Shown one piece after another: positions 1 through 11,100 of a stretch of 64,000 nucleotides of DNA. The notes beneath the pieces are model-generated. The model was not told the DNA's origin and searched no databases. It saw nothing but the letters and a program-made list of their open reading frames with translations. Source of the stretch: a virus; IMG/VR virus record IMGVR_UViG_3300027747_002579, positions 43,672 to 107,671 of that record. The stretch is one strand, 5' to 3'. The stretch's first letter is position 1. Each line of letters starts with the position of its first letter. Position numbers and translations under genes: made by a program.

Positions 1-2
1 TT

Positions 3-3000
3 ACAAAAGATAGTCAACAACATGAAATATTAAGGTTGATTAAAACTGGAGATGCATTAGTTAAACCTATGTTAACTAAAGGTAAATGGATTAATCATCT
101 TATAAAAACACAACCACAAGATCTTTATAATTTTGTTGATGCAGAACTAGCTGCTTTAGAAACATCTCCTATTGTTAAAGAAACCGCAGAAACTTTAGCA
201 GCAAGAAGATTAGAAGAATTATCAAACTATTATGACACCTTTGGTGAAGAAGGTGATTTATTATTTCAAGGTATAGATACTCCTAGTGGTATTGAAAATA
301 CTCAAGAATTTAAAGATGCTGTAAAAGTAATATATGATAAATATGATAAATTATTAGCTGATCTAAAAGAAACATCTCCTGCTGAAGAAACAGAAGTTAC
401 ACCAATTAGTCCTTCTCAACAATTAACAGAAAATGAACAACAGGATATATCTAATGAGTTAGACAATCTTGATGTTTCAACAGACAAAAGAGAAGAAGCA
501 AGAAAAAAACTAAAAGAAGAACTAAAAAGATTTGAACCAGAGAATTGGGAACAATTAACTAAATGGCTTAAGAAATTCTTTCCAAATGTTCCTGTATATA
601 GAGTGAAAAATATAATCACGTCTATAGATGGAAAAGAAGAAGTTTGGGGAATGTTTAAAGACGGAGCAATATATGTTTATGAAAATGCAGAAATAGGAAC
701 TGTCTATCACGAGGTGTTCGAAGCAGTGTGGAAAATGTTCTCTTCTCCAGAAGAACAAAAAGCAATAATAGATGAATTCAGACAGAGAAAAGGAACATTC
801 ATAGACAGACCTACAGGAGAAACAATTAAATACTCTGAAGCAACTCCACAACAAATAAAAGAACAACTTGCTGAAGAATTCAGAGATTATATTCTGTATA
901 AGAAAATCCCAGCAAAGCCCACATACGGAAAACCATTCATTCTGAAACTATTTTCAGATTTAGTGAATTTTATAAAAGAGTTTTTTACAGGAAATAAAGC
1001 ACAAATTAATACAGCCAATCTATTTGAAAAAATAAGCACAGGACATTACAATAAACCATCTTTGTATACATCAGCTCTTGCATTAGCAAACAAAGGAGTG
1101 ATTGATATAGACAGCGTGTTTGCTTCAAACTTTAGTGAGTTTAGATTGAAAGGAATTAGACCAAATGTTGTTGGTGACACTCTTCAACAAATGACTTATT
1201 CCATTCTCTATGATTTTGTTCAAGGGAACAAAAGCTTCTTCAATATTTCAAAACTAGACAAAACAGTTTATGAAAAAATACAAAAAGATGTATACAACAC
1301 ATTTCTTGTAAAATTAAAAACCATAAGAGAAGAACTAAAAGAACAAGAAAAAGACAAAGAAAAAAACAAGGTGAAAATTGATGTTTTAAACAATCAATTT
1401 AATGAATTAGGCTCTATGTATTTAAAAACTAAAGAGCAATGGGACGGTATGGTGGAAGAGCACATAGAGTATTTAAAGCCATACAACATTGAGTTTGAAG
1501 ACGAGGACAAGAATGAAGATAAAGAAGGAAGAGGAGATTATCAAGATGCAAGTACAATGGATGCTTTCAAGAAAGCTGATGGTGCTATAAAACTTCTTTT
1601 GTCTACGTTAGTGAGGGGAACCCTCAAAGATGGAAAAAGAGAAACTGGAGAATCTTCTATAGGAGGAGTTACACTACTTCCTCTCACTGAAGTTTTCATA
1701 AAGGTGAAAGAAAATGTATACACATCAAGAACTCCTGAAGAAATGATTGAGAGGATTCGTAAAATGGCTTTGAAAGACTCTAACTATCGCACTCTATACA
1801 AACGTCTTACTAAGACAGAATTTATCACCAACACTTTTAATCCACAAGATTTAGAGAAAGGACATCAGTTGCAGCTCATACAAGCATTGTGGAAAGTGAT
1901 GAAGCAACAAAAACCTTCTGTTAAAAACCTATACATATTTGAAAATGGTGAAATTGAAGTGGGTGATTCCAACTTCTCTTCTCAAATCAGAGAACAGAGA
2001 AATGAAATAGAAGCAGTTCTTCAAGAAAAATTAAGAAATTCTGAAAATCAATATTATTATTATAATGAAAAGTCTGAATATTACGTACGTAAAGCAAATT
2101 ATGATTCACGTAATTTAGGAAGAACTAATGAAGAAACTCTTTCAAATGAATTAAATTCTTTTGGAATTTCTTTCACAAAAGAAGAAATTTTAAAGATAAA
2201 AGAAAACGACAGTAGGAAGTATAATATTTTAAAAGACGCTGTAGAAGGTCTTAAAACTTCTATAAGCCTAGCTCCTGAACTTAAAGCAATTAGTTCAAAA
2301 TATTTAGATATTAACAAAAGACTTACACAAATTGCAGCAGTGAGAGTTTCTTTAGACAACCCTGAATATTCTAGTACATTCTTTAATGTAAAAGGAGAAC
2401 GTGTTCAAACTTTTATTGGAGAAAATGCAATGAGTTCTTTATTCAATACACTTTCACAAATTGAAAACCTTAGTGAACTACAAGGAACAAACTTTGAATA
2501 TCTTCTTACAGATGCATTTTCACAAAACTCTCGTCTATTAAATGAAATGTTTCATCCAATTAATAATGAAGATCCAAATTCAGGAAAAAAGAAAGTGGAA
2601 AACTATGATGACTTATTGTTTACAATTGGTTGGCAAGATGGAATGATTAATGAACAAACAGGAAAGAATAAACAATCTTCACAACTAAATTATAAAGAAA
2701 GACTTATACAAGAACTAAACCTTAATTTAAAAGGATGGTTTCTTAATCTTGTTCCTGGAGATGCTAGTTTGGAATGGATGGTGTTTATGGGAAATTTCAC
2801 ATCTCCTGAATCTATTAGTAAAGGAGATTGGACATCTGTGTATAGTAGATTTAGATCATTTCTATATTCTGAAATAGAGACTTCTAGAGAAGACAGAAGT
2901 ATTGTAAAACTTAGCAAAGAACAAGTTGAAAAAGGTGCTACACAAAGAGACTCAAAAGATTTAAGATTTTTCAAAGGAATTCTTTCAGAAAGTCTTCATA

Positions 3001-6000
3001 ACGAACTTGTAAATTCCACTAAAAGTATTGCTGAGATCCATTTTGCATACAAAGACAAAATAGACGAAGAAGTAAAAAAATACATTTATGACAAAGCGGC
3101 AAATGAAAAAGCAACACTAACTGACTATGGTATAATAGGACAAAGAAAAGAAAAGGACGGTAAGGCTGGAACCTATTATGCCAATGGATTAAATTTTGAA
3201 GATGATCAAAATGTTCCAATAGAAAGTATTGATAGTCTTATTTTATCAAATGTTATTAATTACACTGTTGCAAACATTGATCTTCATAAACTAATTTATT
3301 CTGATCCCTATCAATACAAGGATGAATTAAAACGTACAAAACTTTTCAACTCTCCTCACCAACCACTTATTGGAAACTCTGATGGAATGAATAAAGCCTT
3401 CTCTAAGTTTTATAATGAAGGATATGAGAAAGGTGATGTTCACTGGACAGAGTTTGAATCAGACATACTTAGATCAATCACTTATGATGATATACGAGGA
3501 GTGAGTGATAAAGGTGTTTGGGACGAAGGTGATGGAGGAGGAAAAATTATTTTCAAAGCATATAGACAATTTAGAATTAGAGAAAGTAATTGGAGTGATG
3601 ATAACGAGTTGCAATACAGATATGACGTAGCTTGGGAAAAGAGATATAAGAACGAACAACTTCCTAAAGAAGAACAAAAACCTCTTTCTGAAAAAGAACA
3701 AGAACTTTTAAAGAATGGTAATCCAGGAGTTGCAGATACATATACAGCTACAAAGCCTAAAATGGCAGGCAACAAAGCAAATGGTAAATCTTACAATGAT
3801 GTGTTATTAGACAAATGTGCGTTGTTCCCTATATCATTTAGAGTGATGATGGAAATAAATCCAACAGCAAATGCATTGAAGCTTTACAACAAAATGCAAA
3901 GAGAAAAGATAGACTATGTAATATATAAGAGTGGTAGAAAAGTGGGAGCTGAAGAAACAAATCCTGTATACACTGATAAGGGAGATTTTGATGAAACTCC
4001 ATTTAAGGGAGTGGTAAATGTTCCATTTAGTATAATAAGTAGACAATCAGAAACTCCTTCAAAAGAAAGTTCAAAAACAAAAATGGGTAGTCAAATCACT
4101 AAGATTGGCACTACAAACTTTACAGAAGCTGGCGTACCAATTGATTTTGCAGACTTTAATAAATCCACTAAGTTTTCTCCAGAACGTTTTTTAGAATGGA
4201 TGAATCTCACTCCTGAAGAAAAAGAAACAAGATCTCCTATACACAAAGAACTTCAAAACAACAAAAAACTCATTGATGAAATGAGAAATAACAATTACAA
4301 GTCTTTGTTGAAGAAGTTTGGTATAAAAGAATTTGGAAAGAAGGGTGAGGAGAAAATATACACAATTGATGATGTTAAAAAAACTGTTAAGTTGTTAAGA
4401 AAAAATCTTTCTTCTATTAACAACAACATGATTGACGCATTAGAAGATTTTGAAAATGGTACAACAATACTAGAAGCTACAAACTCCTATCAACAATTAA
4501 GAAATGTTCTCTTTGCAATTGCTGATAAACAAGTGATTAGTCCTAAAATAACAGGAGCACAATTAGTACAGATGTCTTCAGATATGTTAGAATCAGTGAG
4601 AGCTGAAAAAACAACAATCAATGGAAAAACAGGATATACATCAGATGTATTAAAGTTTTATGAAGACAAAGATGGTCAAAGAGTTTGTGAAATAATGGTG
4701 AGAAGATGGTTTGACAGTGATATGTCAGACAAAGAGTTGATGGATTATTTTAATAATAATCCAGAAGGACAAAAACAAATTGCTGCTCTTGCAGGAATTG
4801 CCTATCGTATTCCAACACAAAACAAAAACTCTATTGATGTCTTCAGAGTTGCTAAGTTTCTTCCACAAGAGTTTCGTGATGTTGTAATTGTTCCATCTGA
4901 ATTAGTTCACAAAGTGGGATCTGACTTTGACATTGATAAGTTGTTTATTTATTTAAAAAACATTGTTACAGGAAGAGATGGTAAACCTAAGCTTATAGAA
5001 TTTTTAGATGATAATAATTCTACAATAGAAGAAAGATATCTTAATTGGATAAGAAGTAATGCAAATCTTGATACTAGAAATTACATAAAATTTTTAACTA
5101 AAAAATCTGTACAAAATCTTAAATCTAATTTTGAATTAGTTCTTTCTAAGATTAAAGCTGATTATAAATTTATTGGAAAAGAAGAAAAAGAAGATCTTTT
5201 TCAAACATCATTAGAAACTTCAAAATCTAATATAGAATATGAAATATTTGACCAAGAAGCATATCTTCAAGAATTATTTGATATGGGGAAAAAGGTTTTC
5301 TGGAGAATGTCAGATGAAACTAGAGGACCTTTTTGGGAAGTAAGAGATTTTATTAGAAGTAGAAACATTAAAGGTCCTGATGAGATTAAAAGATATCTTT
5401 CTCTCACAATTGCTTTATTAGAAGATGAAACTACAATAGAAGATGATATTATAAAACTTGAAGGATTAGAAAAAATTTATTCTGAAGAACTCAGAGTGAT
5501 AGGAGAAACAAATGAAATTATTAATAGAATAAAAAAAGAAGCTCTTGATAATTTTAGAAAGAATAAAAAAGTATTAAGTGAAGCTCTTAGAGTAGATAGA
5601 TCAGCTGAATTTGAAGAATCTTTTGATATTTATAAAAACATTAAGTCTCAAATAAGTCTTGAAGCTGCTGAAGAAATTGCGAACATTGATGGTTTGTATA
5701 CATTTGAAGATTTTAAAAAACTATCTAAATATGAACAAAACAATATAGAAGCTTTAGAAAACGCATACATATCTTCTCTAGAAGTACTAACTTCTCATCC
5801 TTTAAACTATGAAAAATTAACATCTCCCAACTCAGCAAAAGAACTACAAGATTTGTCAATAGAAATTGTTAACAAACTTGGACTTGGTGCATTTGATTAT
5901 ACAAAAACATCAAACTTGTTAGATAGAAGATTTATGTCAAGAATCAGACATGCCTTTGTAACAGGAAAAAAAGCAATAGGTGTTGCAGCAACAACACAAA

Positions 6001-8180
6001 CAGGTCACTCATTATTTCAAAAAGCATTTATATATTTAAATGAACTTAATATAAAGAACTTAGACAAAGAAGATCAAGCGTTTGTTGGTGATGGTAAACT
6101 TAATTTCTTTAAAGAGAATGGTGATCCCAACTTTAATACAGTGAAAAAAGATGGACAAATACTAACCACTTTGTCTATGATAAAAGACCAAGCTGGAAAA
6201 TTCATTACAGATACTATAGGAATGTTTATTGATGGATATGTGGATATTGCTAATGGTCCATGGATTATGGAACTTGGTGCCACACCAAATGTTGCTCCCA
6301 CATTCTTGTTTCTTGTGAGAGCAGGGGTGCCTATCAAGACCATTGCATATTTTATAAACCAACCCATCATTCGTGACTATTTGAAATTGATGGAAACTGA
6401 AGGATTTTCTTGGTTGTTTGTTGATAAACTAATTGAAGAAATAAAATCTTCAGAAAAATATATAGTTTCTAAAGATGCAAACGTCACTCCTATTTCTCAA
6501 ATACCTAGCGACACAACGTTACTTGAAACAATAGGTAAGAAAACATTATCTGCTCAAGAAAAAACAGAACAGAAATATATACTTGATGAGTTTTTAAAAT
6601 ATGCAAAGATGGCAGATCAATTGTTTAATGTTACACAAGCAACAAACTTTGATACAGCAACAATTAACGATCCTATTCTTGTATTCAAGAAAATAGAACA
6701 AGTGAAGAAAGCTCAAAATTCTATAATAAGTTCTGTAGATGATGTTTTAGAAAGTTCATTCTTAGGAAACTTATTAGATACAATGAAGAAATTGAGAGAT
6801 GCTTTTGGTGAGATATTAATTTCTGATAAACAAGGATTGATGAGGAATGTAACAGAAAACATTCTTCTTCCATACATTAAAATGGATGATAGAGACTTTA
6901 CACAACTTGCTCAAAAACTTGTAAGTAATTTATTTGATTGGGCAGTGCAAGTGGGAGATGAGAAACTAAATTCAGAAATAAATAGAATTCTTCTTTCTAA
7001 AAAAGGAACAGCTTACCAAATGCAAGAATTTGCAAATAGTGTAAAAGCTAACCCTTTACACCCTTTGCACAATAATCAAGTGATAGAATTATTATTATCA
7101 AATGTTGCAGATAAAGACAATAAGCCTAACAATCTTAAAATTAAGGTGAAGGATAATAAAGTGTATAACCAAAACCAGATGATTTATTCTTTTGCAGAAA
7201 TTAAAGAATACCTAAACAGTAATGCAGGAAGAAAAGGACTTCCTTCTTATGATGATTTTGTAAAACTATCAGTGTTACAATCAGGGACATTGAATTCTCC
7301 AATATCATTTACATCACTAATTCCTTATGATGATTTCAAGAAATTATATGCAACAACAATTTCTAAATTACCATTCAGCAGCGATGTAAATATGTTTAAA
7401 AATCTTGATGTTTTCCAAAGAAACAATTGGAATAATTCAGAAATTGTTCCTAAAAAGAAAGCAAAATGGGTATTTAACGAGTCTTTTCAAAGTTTTAATT
7501 ACATAAATGATAATTTGAGATATAACGATTATTACAAGGACGTAGCAAACGCAATTAAAAACAATATTATTCCTGATGTTATAGCTCTTTCAACATTAAC
7601 ACAAGATGCTCATTTAGACATAGTTTCATATTCTTGGGAAAAACCATTAGTAGACCTACTCACTGAAGAAGAGTTAAAAGCCAATCCTGATGAATTTCAA
7701 AGAATAGCATTAGGAAGAAAGAAACAAAAAGAAATGAAGAGAAAAGCAGATTTTTCATACCTATCTAAAGGACTGTTCAAAAAGGTTTATCTTGCTCCCA
7801 ACGAACCTTACATGCTATTGGATGAAAAAAAGGGAGACAAGGGTAACAAGTTTGTTTACAAGATGATAAATGCTTGGGGAGATTCTTTCAGAGCAAATGA
7901 ATTCTATGATGTTCCAAGGATGTCTATTATTGATAACGGTTTTGAAAAAACAAGAGAAGTGAGTGATGCTGATATTATTAGTTATTTCACAGGCAACGTT
8001 TCTACAGAAGATACAATGTTTGATGGATTAACAGACTTCTCTGATGAAAGAAAACAAGAAATATTAACTAACTTTGGCAAGAAGCACAACATGACAAAAG
8101 AGCAATCTAAGTATTATATTAATTATGCTCTTCAGATAGACACACAAAAGAAAATCAACAAATTAAAAGAATGTTACTAA
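3..8180 (+). CDS. Virion RNA polymerase-like giant protein (5' partial)
   Basis: The frame is open through the left edge of the window, so the real start lies upstream. Counting from the TTG at 36, the piece is 2,714 residues. Seen: the motif SDFDIDK (Asp1630, 1632, 1634) is a DxDxD signature. Known: crAss-like phages package a very large two-barrel RNA polymerase with a DxDxD catalytic motif and inject it to transcribe early genes. Also seen: residues about 221-286 resemble the zincin-like segment of phage polyvalent proteins (VYHEVFEAVW, later EQLAEEFRDY), but the second His of HExxH is Glu, so protease activity is doubtful. The rest is a Lys/Glu-rich helical protein. The stop lies one base before the next giant gene, so the two are probably translated from one message and co-packaged. 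The RNA polymerase call is inferred from motif, size and context. Confidence 0.75.
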   Translation, partial: TKDSQQHEILRLIKTGDALVKPMLTKGKWINHLIKTQPQDLYNFVDAELAALETSPIVKETAETLAARRLEELSNYYDTFGEEGDLLFQGIDTPSGIENTQEFKDAVKVIYDKYDKLLADLKETSPAEETEVTPISPSQQLTENEQQDISNELDNLDVSTDKREEARKKLKEELKRFEPENWEQLTKWLKKFFPNVPVYRVKNIITSIDGKEEVWGMFKDGAIYVYENAEIGTVYHEVFEAVWKMFSSPEEQKAIIDEFRQRKGTFIDRPTGETIKYSEATPQQIKEQLAEEFRDYILYKKIPAKPTYGKPFILKLFSDLVNFIKEFFTGNKAQINTANLFEKISTGHYNKPSLYTSALALANKGVIDIDSVFASNFSEFRLKGIRPNVVGDTLQQMTYSILYDFVQGNKSFFNISKLDKTVYEKIQKDVYNTFLVKLKTIREELKEQEKDKEKNKVKIDVLNNQFNELGSMYLKTKEQWDGMVEEHIEYLKPYNIEFEDEDKNEDKEGRGDYQDASTMDAFKKADGAIKLLLSTLVRGTLKDGKRETGESSIGGVTLLPLTEVFIKVKENVYTSRTPEEMIERIRKMALKDSNYRTLYKRLTKTEFITNTFNPQDLEKGHQLQLIQALWKVMKQQKPSVKNLYIFENGEIEVGDSNFSSQIREQRNEIEAVLQEKLRNSENQYYYYNEKSEYYVRKANYDSRNLGRTNEETLSNELNSFGISFTKEEILKIKENDSRKYNILKDAVEGLKTSISLAPELKAISSKYLDINKRLTQIAAVRVSLDNPEYSSTFFNVKGERVQTFIGENAMSSLFNTLSQIENLSELQGTNFEYLLTDAFSQNSRLLNEMFHPINNEDPNSGKKKVENYDDLLFTIGWQDGMINEQTGKNKQSSQLNYKERLIQELNLNLKGWFLNLVPGDASLEWMVFMGNFTSPESISKGDWTSVYSRFRSFLYSEIETSREDRSIVKLSKEQVEKGATQRDSKDLRFFKGILSESLHNELVNSTKSIAEIHFAYKDKIDEEVKKYIYDKAANEKATLTDYGIIGQRKEKDGKAGTYYANGLNFEDDQNVPIESIDSLILSNVINYTVANIDLHKLIYSDPYQYKDELKRTKLFNSPHQPLIGNSDGMNKAFSKFYNEGYEKGDVHWTEFESDILRSITYDDIRGVSDKGVWDEGDGGGKIIFKAYRQFRIRESNWSDDNELQYRYDVAWEKRYKNEQLPKEEQKPLSEKEQELLKNGNPGVADTYTATKPKMAGNKANGKSYNDVLLDKCALFPISFRVMMEINPTANALKLYNKMQREKIDYVIYKSGRKVGAEETNPVYTDKGDFDETPFKGVVNVPFSIISRQSETPSKESSKTKMGSQITKIGTTNFTEAGVPIDFADFNKSTKFSPERFLEWMNLTPEEKETRSPIHKELQNNKKLIDEMRNNNYKSLLKKFGIKEFGKKGEEKIYTIDDVKKTVKLLRKNLSSINNNMIDALEDFENGTTILEATNSYQQLRNVLFAIADKQVISPKITGAQLVQMSSDMLESVRAEKTTINGKTGYTSDVLKFYEDKDGQRVCEIMVRRWFDSDMSDKELMDYFNNNPEGQKQIAALAGIAYRIPTQNKNSIDVFRVAKFLPQEFRDVVIVPSELVHKVGSDFDIDKLFIYLKNIVTGRDGKPKLIEFLDDNNSTIEERYLNWIRSNANLDTRNYIKFLTKKSVQNLKSNFELVLSKIKADYKFIGKEEKEDLFQTSLETSKSNIEYEIFDQEAYLQELFDMGKKVFWRMSDETRGPFWEVRDFIRSRNIKGPDEIKRYLSLTIALLEDETTIEDDIIKLEGLEKIYSEELRVIGETNEIINRIKKEALDNFRKNKKVLSEALRVDRSAEFEESFDIYKNIKSQISLEAAEEIANIDGLYTFEDFKKLSKYEQNNIEALENAYISSLEVLTSHPLNYEKLTSPNSAKELQDLSIEIVNKLGLGAFDYTKTSNLLDRRFMSRIRHAFVTGKKAIGVAATTQTGHSLFQKAFIYLNELNIKNLDKEDQAFVGDGKLNFFKENGDPNFNTVKKDGQILTTLSMIKDQAGKFITDTIGMFIDGYVDIANGPWIMELGATPNVAPTFLFLVRAGVPIKTIAYFINQPIIRDYLKLMETEGFSWLFVDKLIEEIKSSEKYIVSKDANVTPISQIPSDTTLLETIGKKTLSAQEKTEQKYILDEFLKYAKMADQLFNVTQATNFDTATINDPILVFKKIEQVKKAQNSIISSVDDVLESSFLGNLLDTMKKLRDAFGEILISDKQGLMRNVTENILLPYIKMDDRDFTQLAQKLVSNLFDWAVQVGDEKLNSEINRILLSKKGTAYQMQEFANSVKANPLHPLHNNQVIELLLSNVADKDNKPNNLKIKVKDNKVYNQNQMIYSFAEIKEYLNSNAGRKGLPSYDDFVKLSVLQSGTLNSPISFTSLIPYDDFKKLYATTISKLPFSSDVNMFKNLDVFQRNNWNNSEIVPKKKAKWVFNESFQSFNYINDNLRYNDYYKDVANAIKNNIIPDVIALSTLTQDAHLDIVSYSWEKPLVDLLTEEELKANPDEFQRIALGRKKQKEMKRKADFSYLSKGLFKKVYLAPNEPYMLLDEKKGDKGNKFVYKMINAWGDSFRANEFYDVPRMSIIDNGFEKTREVSDADIISYFTGNVSTEDTMFDGLTDFSDERKQEILTNFGKKHNMTKEQSKYYINYALQIDTQKKINKLKECY

Positions 8181-8181
8181 T

Positions 8182-11100
8182 ATGGCATGTATAAATCCCA
8201 ACACCCCAGAATTTAAAGCAGCGTTAGAAAGAAATGGTGGCAATCCATTATTAGCTGAGATGGAATTAAGTGAGAAAGAAATTAAACCAGGAGTGGAAGA
8301 ATTATTCAATTCCTCTCCTGAGTTGGCTAATATAGGAACACAAGAACAATATTCTCAATACTTAGATAGTATATTTCCTGATAGTAAAGTAAAAGAAGTT
8401 TTATATCATATGACTTCTTATGATGGAAAAAAAGGAATAGAACAAAAAGGAAGATTTTTAAAACCTGGAGAAAAAGGTTATCAGAAAAGAGATTATGCAA
8501 CTACAGGAGGTATTTATTTTACAGATAATAATAGTTATGATGAAGATACAGAAATGTATGGTTCTCCTGTTACTGGTGCATATGGTTCAGCTTATGTATC
8601 AGCTATTCTAAATATTAAAAACCCACTCATTGATTTAACTAAAAGTTTTGGTGATATATCTAAAACAGAATTAAAAGATAATGATGGTTTTGTAGGTACA
8701 AATGAATCAAAAGAAATTGGCGTTCTTGAACCAGAACAAATACACATATTAGGAAATAAACAAGACATAGAAGGATTTAAAGAGTTTGTTAATAAAAAAG
8801 AAACAGCTCCTCTTCTTCAATTAGAGGAAGGACCTAAAAGCTCAAAAGCTTCCACTCAAACATTAAACAAAATAAAAGAGCTTGCTAAGAAAATAGGAGT
8901 GAGCATTCAGAGTCTTTCTGAATATGCAAAAAACAATCCTGATGTTAAAACATCTTCTATAAATGGATTGGCAGACTTAGTGAAATCAATTGTAGCAATT
9001 GCTGATGGAAAAGAAGACGTTGCTCTTACAGAAGAAATGGTGCACATTGCTACAGCAATGATAGAGCAAACCAATCCAACATTAATTACAGAAGCTATTT
9101 CTAAGATTGATAGATTCAAAATATACAAAAAAACATTAGACGCATATAAAGATAACAAGCACTATCAACTTCCTAACGGAAAACCTGACATACGCAAAAT
9201 AAAGAAAGAAGCTGTAGACAAACTAATTGTGGAAGTGATAATAAACAAATCAGAAGGCTCTACAGAATTTCCAGAATTAATGCAAGAAGAAAATGTTTCA
9301 TTTGTAAGAAAACTATGGAATAGAATTATAGATAAAATATTCTCTAAAGTGAAGGGTTCAAACATAAACATATTTGAACAAATAGGAGAAACAGTGTTAG
9401 AAGGAAACATTGAAGGACTTGCAAAAGATAAAGGTTTGACAGGCATATATTTGCAAACAGTGTCAGATAAACAAAAAGCTGTACAAGAAAGACTATTAAT
9501 AGACCAAGACAGAATAACAAAAGTTGTAGAAACTGCTTCTGTAGATCCAATGTTTTTAGACTCTGAAGACGCTAGTAATTTCTACAATATGAAAAATACA
9601 AGCGGTGTAGATGAGAGAGTGGTGAAGAGAGTGACAGACAGAGTGAAGGCTTGGTATAAGAAGAAGTTTGGAACAAAGGTGTTTAGTGAAGCAGAGAAGA
9701 AGTATAACAATATGTTAAGAGACTATGGTGTCAAAGGACACAATGATTTAGAAGAAATTCATTCTAGATTTTTTCATAAAGATGGTACACAAAAAACAAC
9801 AGCTTCTCCAAGACCTTCTAAATTCAATGTAGAAAGCGAAGATATTTATTTAAAGCTTGAAGAATATTACATAGATTTAATAAAGCTTTTAAAAAAACAA
9901 AACAATGGTGTTGTTCCTCTTGTCTTCTCTGAGGTGAAGGTTTATGACCCTAAAGAAAAAGAAGCAGGAACAATAGATTTTCTAGCAATAGACTCTAATG
10001 GAAAAGGACACATCCTTGATTGGAAGTTTATGAATATTAAAGGAGATGATGTTGCTTGGTATAAAAATGGTGCATTCGATATACAATTAGGAAGATATAA
10101 ACAAATGCTTCGTGATGTTTATGGAATAAAAGAATTTGGAATGATTAGAGCAATTCCTATCTCTATGGAATTCACTCTCTCCAACCCAAGAGATGTTAAA
10201 TCAGATTTGAAACTAAAAGGAATTGGTATTGGTAGTGCTGATTCTAGAAAAATAGAAGACATTAAATTAATGCCTATTTCTGAAAAAACAGAATCTACAG
10301 GATATTCTAAATTAGACAAGCTCATAAGCAATATGAATGCTTTGATGTCTAGCTATTCAAAAAAAGAAGTGACTTCTGAAGATGATAAACAGTTTAAAAT
10401 TGAAACGTTAGAGATATTAAGAAAGGCTATAAAGGTGGCACAAGCAACCAATAACTTAGTTCCAATAATTGATGTAATTGAAAAGATTAGAATAGAAGGA
10501 GAAAAGTTGTTAAATGATTACAACAGTAAATATAAAAATCTATCTCCTACAGACACTTCTGTCTCAAGAAGTGAAATAAATGATTTTTCAGAAAGGATGA
10601 GGTTATTTTACAATGCTTCTAATATTTTTACAGAAACAGGAAGACAATTGTCACAACTGATTTATGAAGAAGGGATGTTGGAAAAAGCTGTTTCTCCAGA
10701 AGAGAAAAAAAATGCAACAGAAAGAAAACAATTAGCAGATACACTAAAGAAACAATCTCAGGACATTGCAAACATGAGAGATGATATTAGAGATGAGAGT
10801 ATTGTGTTTGCAGATAAACAAATAGGAATACGAAATCTTATAACAGGACTTCCTAGTGCAGAAGCTGTATTAAAAGGACTAGGAGCTTTCTTCAGAGGAG
10901 CTTCAGACCTTCCTAATGCAGCAATTAGAGTTTTAGTAAAATTAACTTCTTCTGCCAAAGAAATTGCAGCAAAAGAGTCTTTCGATGAAGTGGAAGAGTT
11001 GATGAAAATAAGAAAGAAGATTGTTGATAGAGGTGGAGATGTTAGATCTTTTGTAAAGAAAATCTATAGAAAGAATGAAAAGAACGAAGTGGTTAATAAG

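Noticed and set aside
36-38. TTG as the start of the first giant gene
   Set aside because: The frame stays open to the left edge of the window and the residues upstream look like the same protein, so the gene is simply cut.
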